A stretch of 64,000 nt of DNA, taken from contig JAJOZX010005632.1 of assembly GCA_023014485.1 (NCBI GenBank), positions 186,001 to 250,000 of the forward strand, read 5' to 3'. The position numbers and the translations under genes are program-made. Under the pieces are notes generated by a model. That model saw nothing but the letters and a program-made list of their open reading frames with translations, searched no databases and had not been told where the DNA came from. Positions 62,561 through 64,000 of this stretch are shown here, piece after piece. The stretch comes from Bathynomus jamesi (lineage: Eukaryota > Arthropoda > Malacostraca > Isopoda > Cirolanidae). Each line of letters opens with the position of its first letter. Within the stretch, counting starts at the first letter, position 1.

Positions 62561-64000
62561 CAGGGTGTCCCATAAGTCCCAATCGGTTACAATTAAAGTG
62601 AAAATCCATCTAGAGGAGTTCATACTGACTACGGGGCTCCAATAAACCTTAGCCCCCCCCCACCCATGGCCTAAACCATTAGAGGTACAGTACTAAACAT
62701 ACCTTACAAAAGAGAATTTAATCCTGCATTTAATGAGAAACAATTAAAACTTGGTGTTCCCGCCATTGGCTTCCAAGACAGCTGAATTCGCTTTGGGTAG
62801 CTTGCCAAAAGTGACGTGAATAGATCTTCATCGTTACGCAAATTTGCTAAAACAGTTTCAATGTGTTGCGTAATTGTATCCTTCGAAAATCGATTTGCTG
62901 CAGGTTCTTGAAACAAGAGACATTCAACCTTGTCCTTTACAACTGATCCAATGTGTTCACAGACGTTCAGGTCAGGAGAATTTCCTGGCCATTCTTCATT
63001 TCCAAAGAAATCGATCTCATGGTTCCGCAACAACTGTTGAGTGGCTAATGCCTTAAAGCAGGGGCCTTATCGTGCAGAAGTGTGACCTGATCGACATCCA
63101 TAACATTGTTTGGGTTTCTTAGAAAAGGAATGACATGCTGGGATAGAATAATATCACGAAAATACTGTCCATCCCAACTCTGACCATTTGGCTTCAGCAC
63201 CCACATGAGCTTCTTTGCAGTGAACAAAACAAACACACCAACACAGTCTGGACTTTTTAATAATTCGCGATAATGTTCATTGTCATCGATTTCATCTGGT
63301 GTTGTGGCCCACACTAGATCATTTTGGTGGTAGTTAGGCCGACGTGTTACGTAAACAAAAAATTCATCGGAGACAGCTAAATGCATGAAATCATCCACAT
63401 CCCAATCTTCAAGATAATGGGCAAACCACATTCTGTCATCGATGTTAAGTTGAGTTTTTCTTGGCTTTGGAAGTTCATGCCCAGGCTTTAAACCTTGCCT
63501 ATGACAGTACAGTCGAATGATCTCACCACTAACGAGCTTTCCTCTCAACACTTCGATCTCTCTAGAAAGTTTAGCACAGCTGTTTTTCCGCTTACGCGTC
63601 CCGCTTTCAATGATGTCCTTTGTTTCCTGAGAGAGTGACAAATTTGGGCGCCCAGATTTGGTTGTATCCATTTCACATTCATCCAAAGTTTTATTCCAAT
63701 TTCTTTTGACGAAGTCCTCACTTCTTCGCAACTTTTTGGCAACCCATGAACGTGTTATAAAGGTGGCTCCAGCATCACGAGCTTCCCGAAATGTTATTGC
63801 TCGTATGCGATCTATCACACGTTGCCTCTCCGAATCACCAATTAATTGAGAAGCCATTATATTATCACTTTATCAGCTAGAGTAATTTTAATACCTGCAA
63901 TAAATAAAGAATTTTATATATTTTTATAATCACTAAAAACTATTTCGATAGTAAACATGTAAGCTGAAAATGGAAGGGCTGTTTTTTTGGAACCCCTTAC
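62561..64000 (-). mobile_element. Tc1-like element (arm B), cut by window end
   Basis: Right-hand terminal repeat CAGGGTGTCCCATAAGTCCC at 62561 with TG-CA (not TA) outside, exactly as in arm A. The other terminus lies just beyond 64000. Confidence 0.88.
62704..63857 (-). pseudogene. Tc1-like transposase, arm B copy, one frameshift
   Basis: Starts MASQLIGDSERQRVIDRIRA and is open for 270 codons: HTH (FREARDAGATFITRSWVAKK), SGRPNLSLSQETKDI linker, HLAVSDEFFVYVTRRPNYHQ (first Asp), LMWVLKPNGQSWDGQYF, VTLLHDKAPAL (second Asp), where a 1-nt loss ends the frame at 63045. The rest is open in the next frame from 63033 (HEIDFFGNEEWPGNSP, DLNVCEHIGS with the catalytic Glu) to 62704. Only one evident lesion between start and the Glu block, so less decayed than the arm A copy. 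It would bind the CAGGGTGTCCC ends. Confidence 0.88.

Larger units (their letters stand above)
58990..64000 (-). repeat. Arm B of the large inverted duplication
   Basis: Colinear inverted copy of 43553-48563, running to the window edge. Contains, right to left, the Tc1-like element, LINE-X, LINE-Y, hAT remnant and PLE-1f. Confidence 0.9.

Noticed and set aside
1..64000. CRISPR arrays, operons, ribosome-binding sites, rRNA or functional tRNA genes
   Set aside because: None seen; spliced exons, LINE/PLE/SINE content and microsatellites indicate animal nuclear DNA. tRNA-like sequences are SINE units.

Overview
This is a gene-poor, AT-rich stretch of a metazoan nuclear genome, most likely an arthropod. 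The evidence is interstitial (TTAGG)n-type repeat, long (TA)n, (CA)n and (CT)n tracts, tRNA-derived SINEs, and the particular mix of Penelope-like, CR1 and Tc1/mariner elements. The LINE style recalls decapod crustacean genomes, but the species cannot be fixed from sequence alone. I see no prokaryotic features.

Almost everything recognisable is transposable-element sequence, much of it nested, and many insertions can be dated against each other because an empty-site paralogue lies in the same window. Layout: 0-1.4 kb, decayed copy of a multicopy Cys-rich protein family (-). 1.8-3.7 kb, a LINE (called LINE-X here) split by a mariner. 4.3-5.5 kb, a CR1 tail with a piggyBac-type MITE. 6.0-6.4 kb, a palindromic MITE. 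7.8-8.1 kb, a dimeric tRNA-SINE. 8.1-12.9 kb, two head-to-head Penelope-like elements (PLE-1), one split by a DD41D mariner-type composite. 12.9-14.2 kb, a hAT. 14.2-16.7 kb, a Tc1-like foldback split by a LINE. 17.4-18.5 kb, a LINE fragment. 18.5-19.4 kb, a foldback carrying telomere-like repeat. 19.8-20.3 kb, another PLE-1.

20.5-23.0 kb is the one place that looks like a host gene: three minus-strand exons with in-phase splice sites, the first encoding a signal peptide, with MITEs and a SINE in and beside its introns. 24-29 kb holds scattered repeats, a PLE-1 3' end and SINEs. 29.2-32.0 kb holds an apparently intact DD37D transposon and an internally deleted DD41D element. 34.9-38.5 kb is a long-TIR hAT-like element.

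38.5-45.1 kb is a second LINE-X, loaded with a 77-bp MITE, a 3.9-kb CR1 (itself carrying an 8-bp-TSD MITE) and a Tc1-like element. 43.55-48.56 kb is repeated in inverted orientation at 58.99-64.0 kb as two colinear, highly similar arms around a ~10.4-kb spacer. The spacer contains a second Cys-rich family copy, a Merlin-type element, a second Penelope family (PLE-2) with tandem 3' ends, and a second hAT-like copy.

The most unusual signals are: hammerhead-ribozyme-like folds at the 3' ends of both Penelope families, sharing the same extra core G; one palindromic core embedded in several MITEs that have different outer terminal repeats; the >20-kb inverted duplication; and the small secreted-protein gene.
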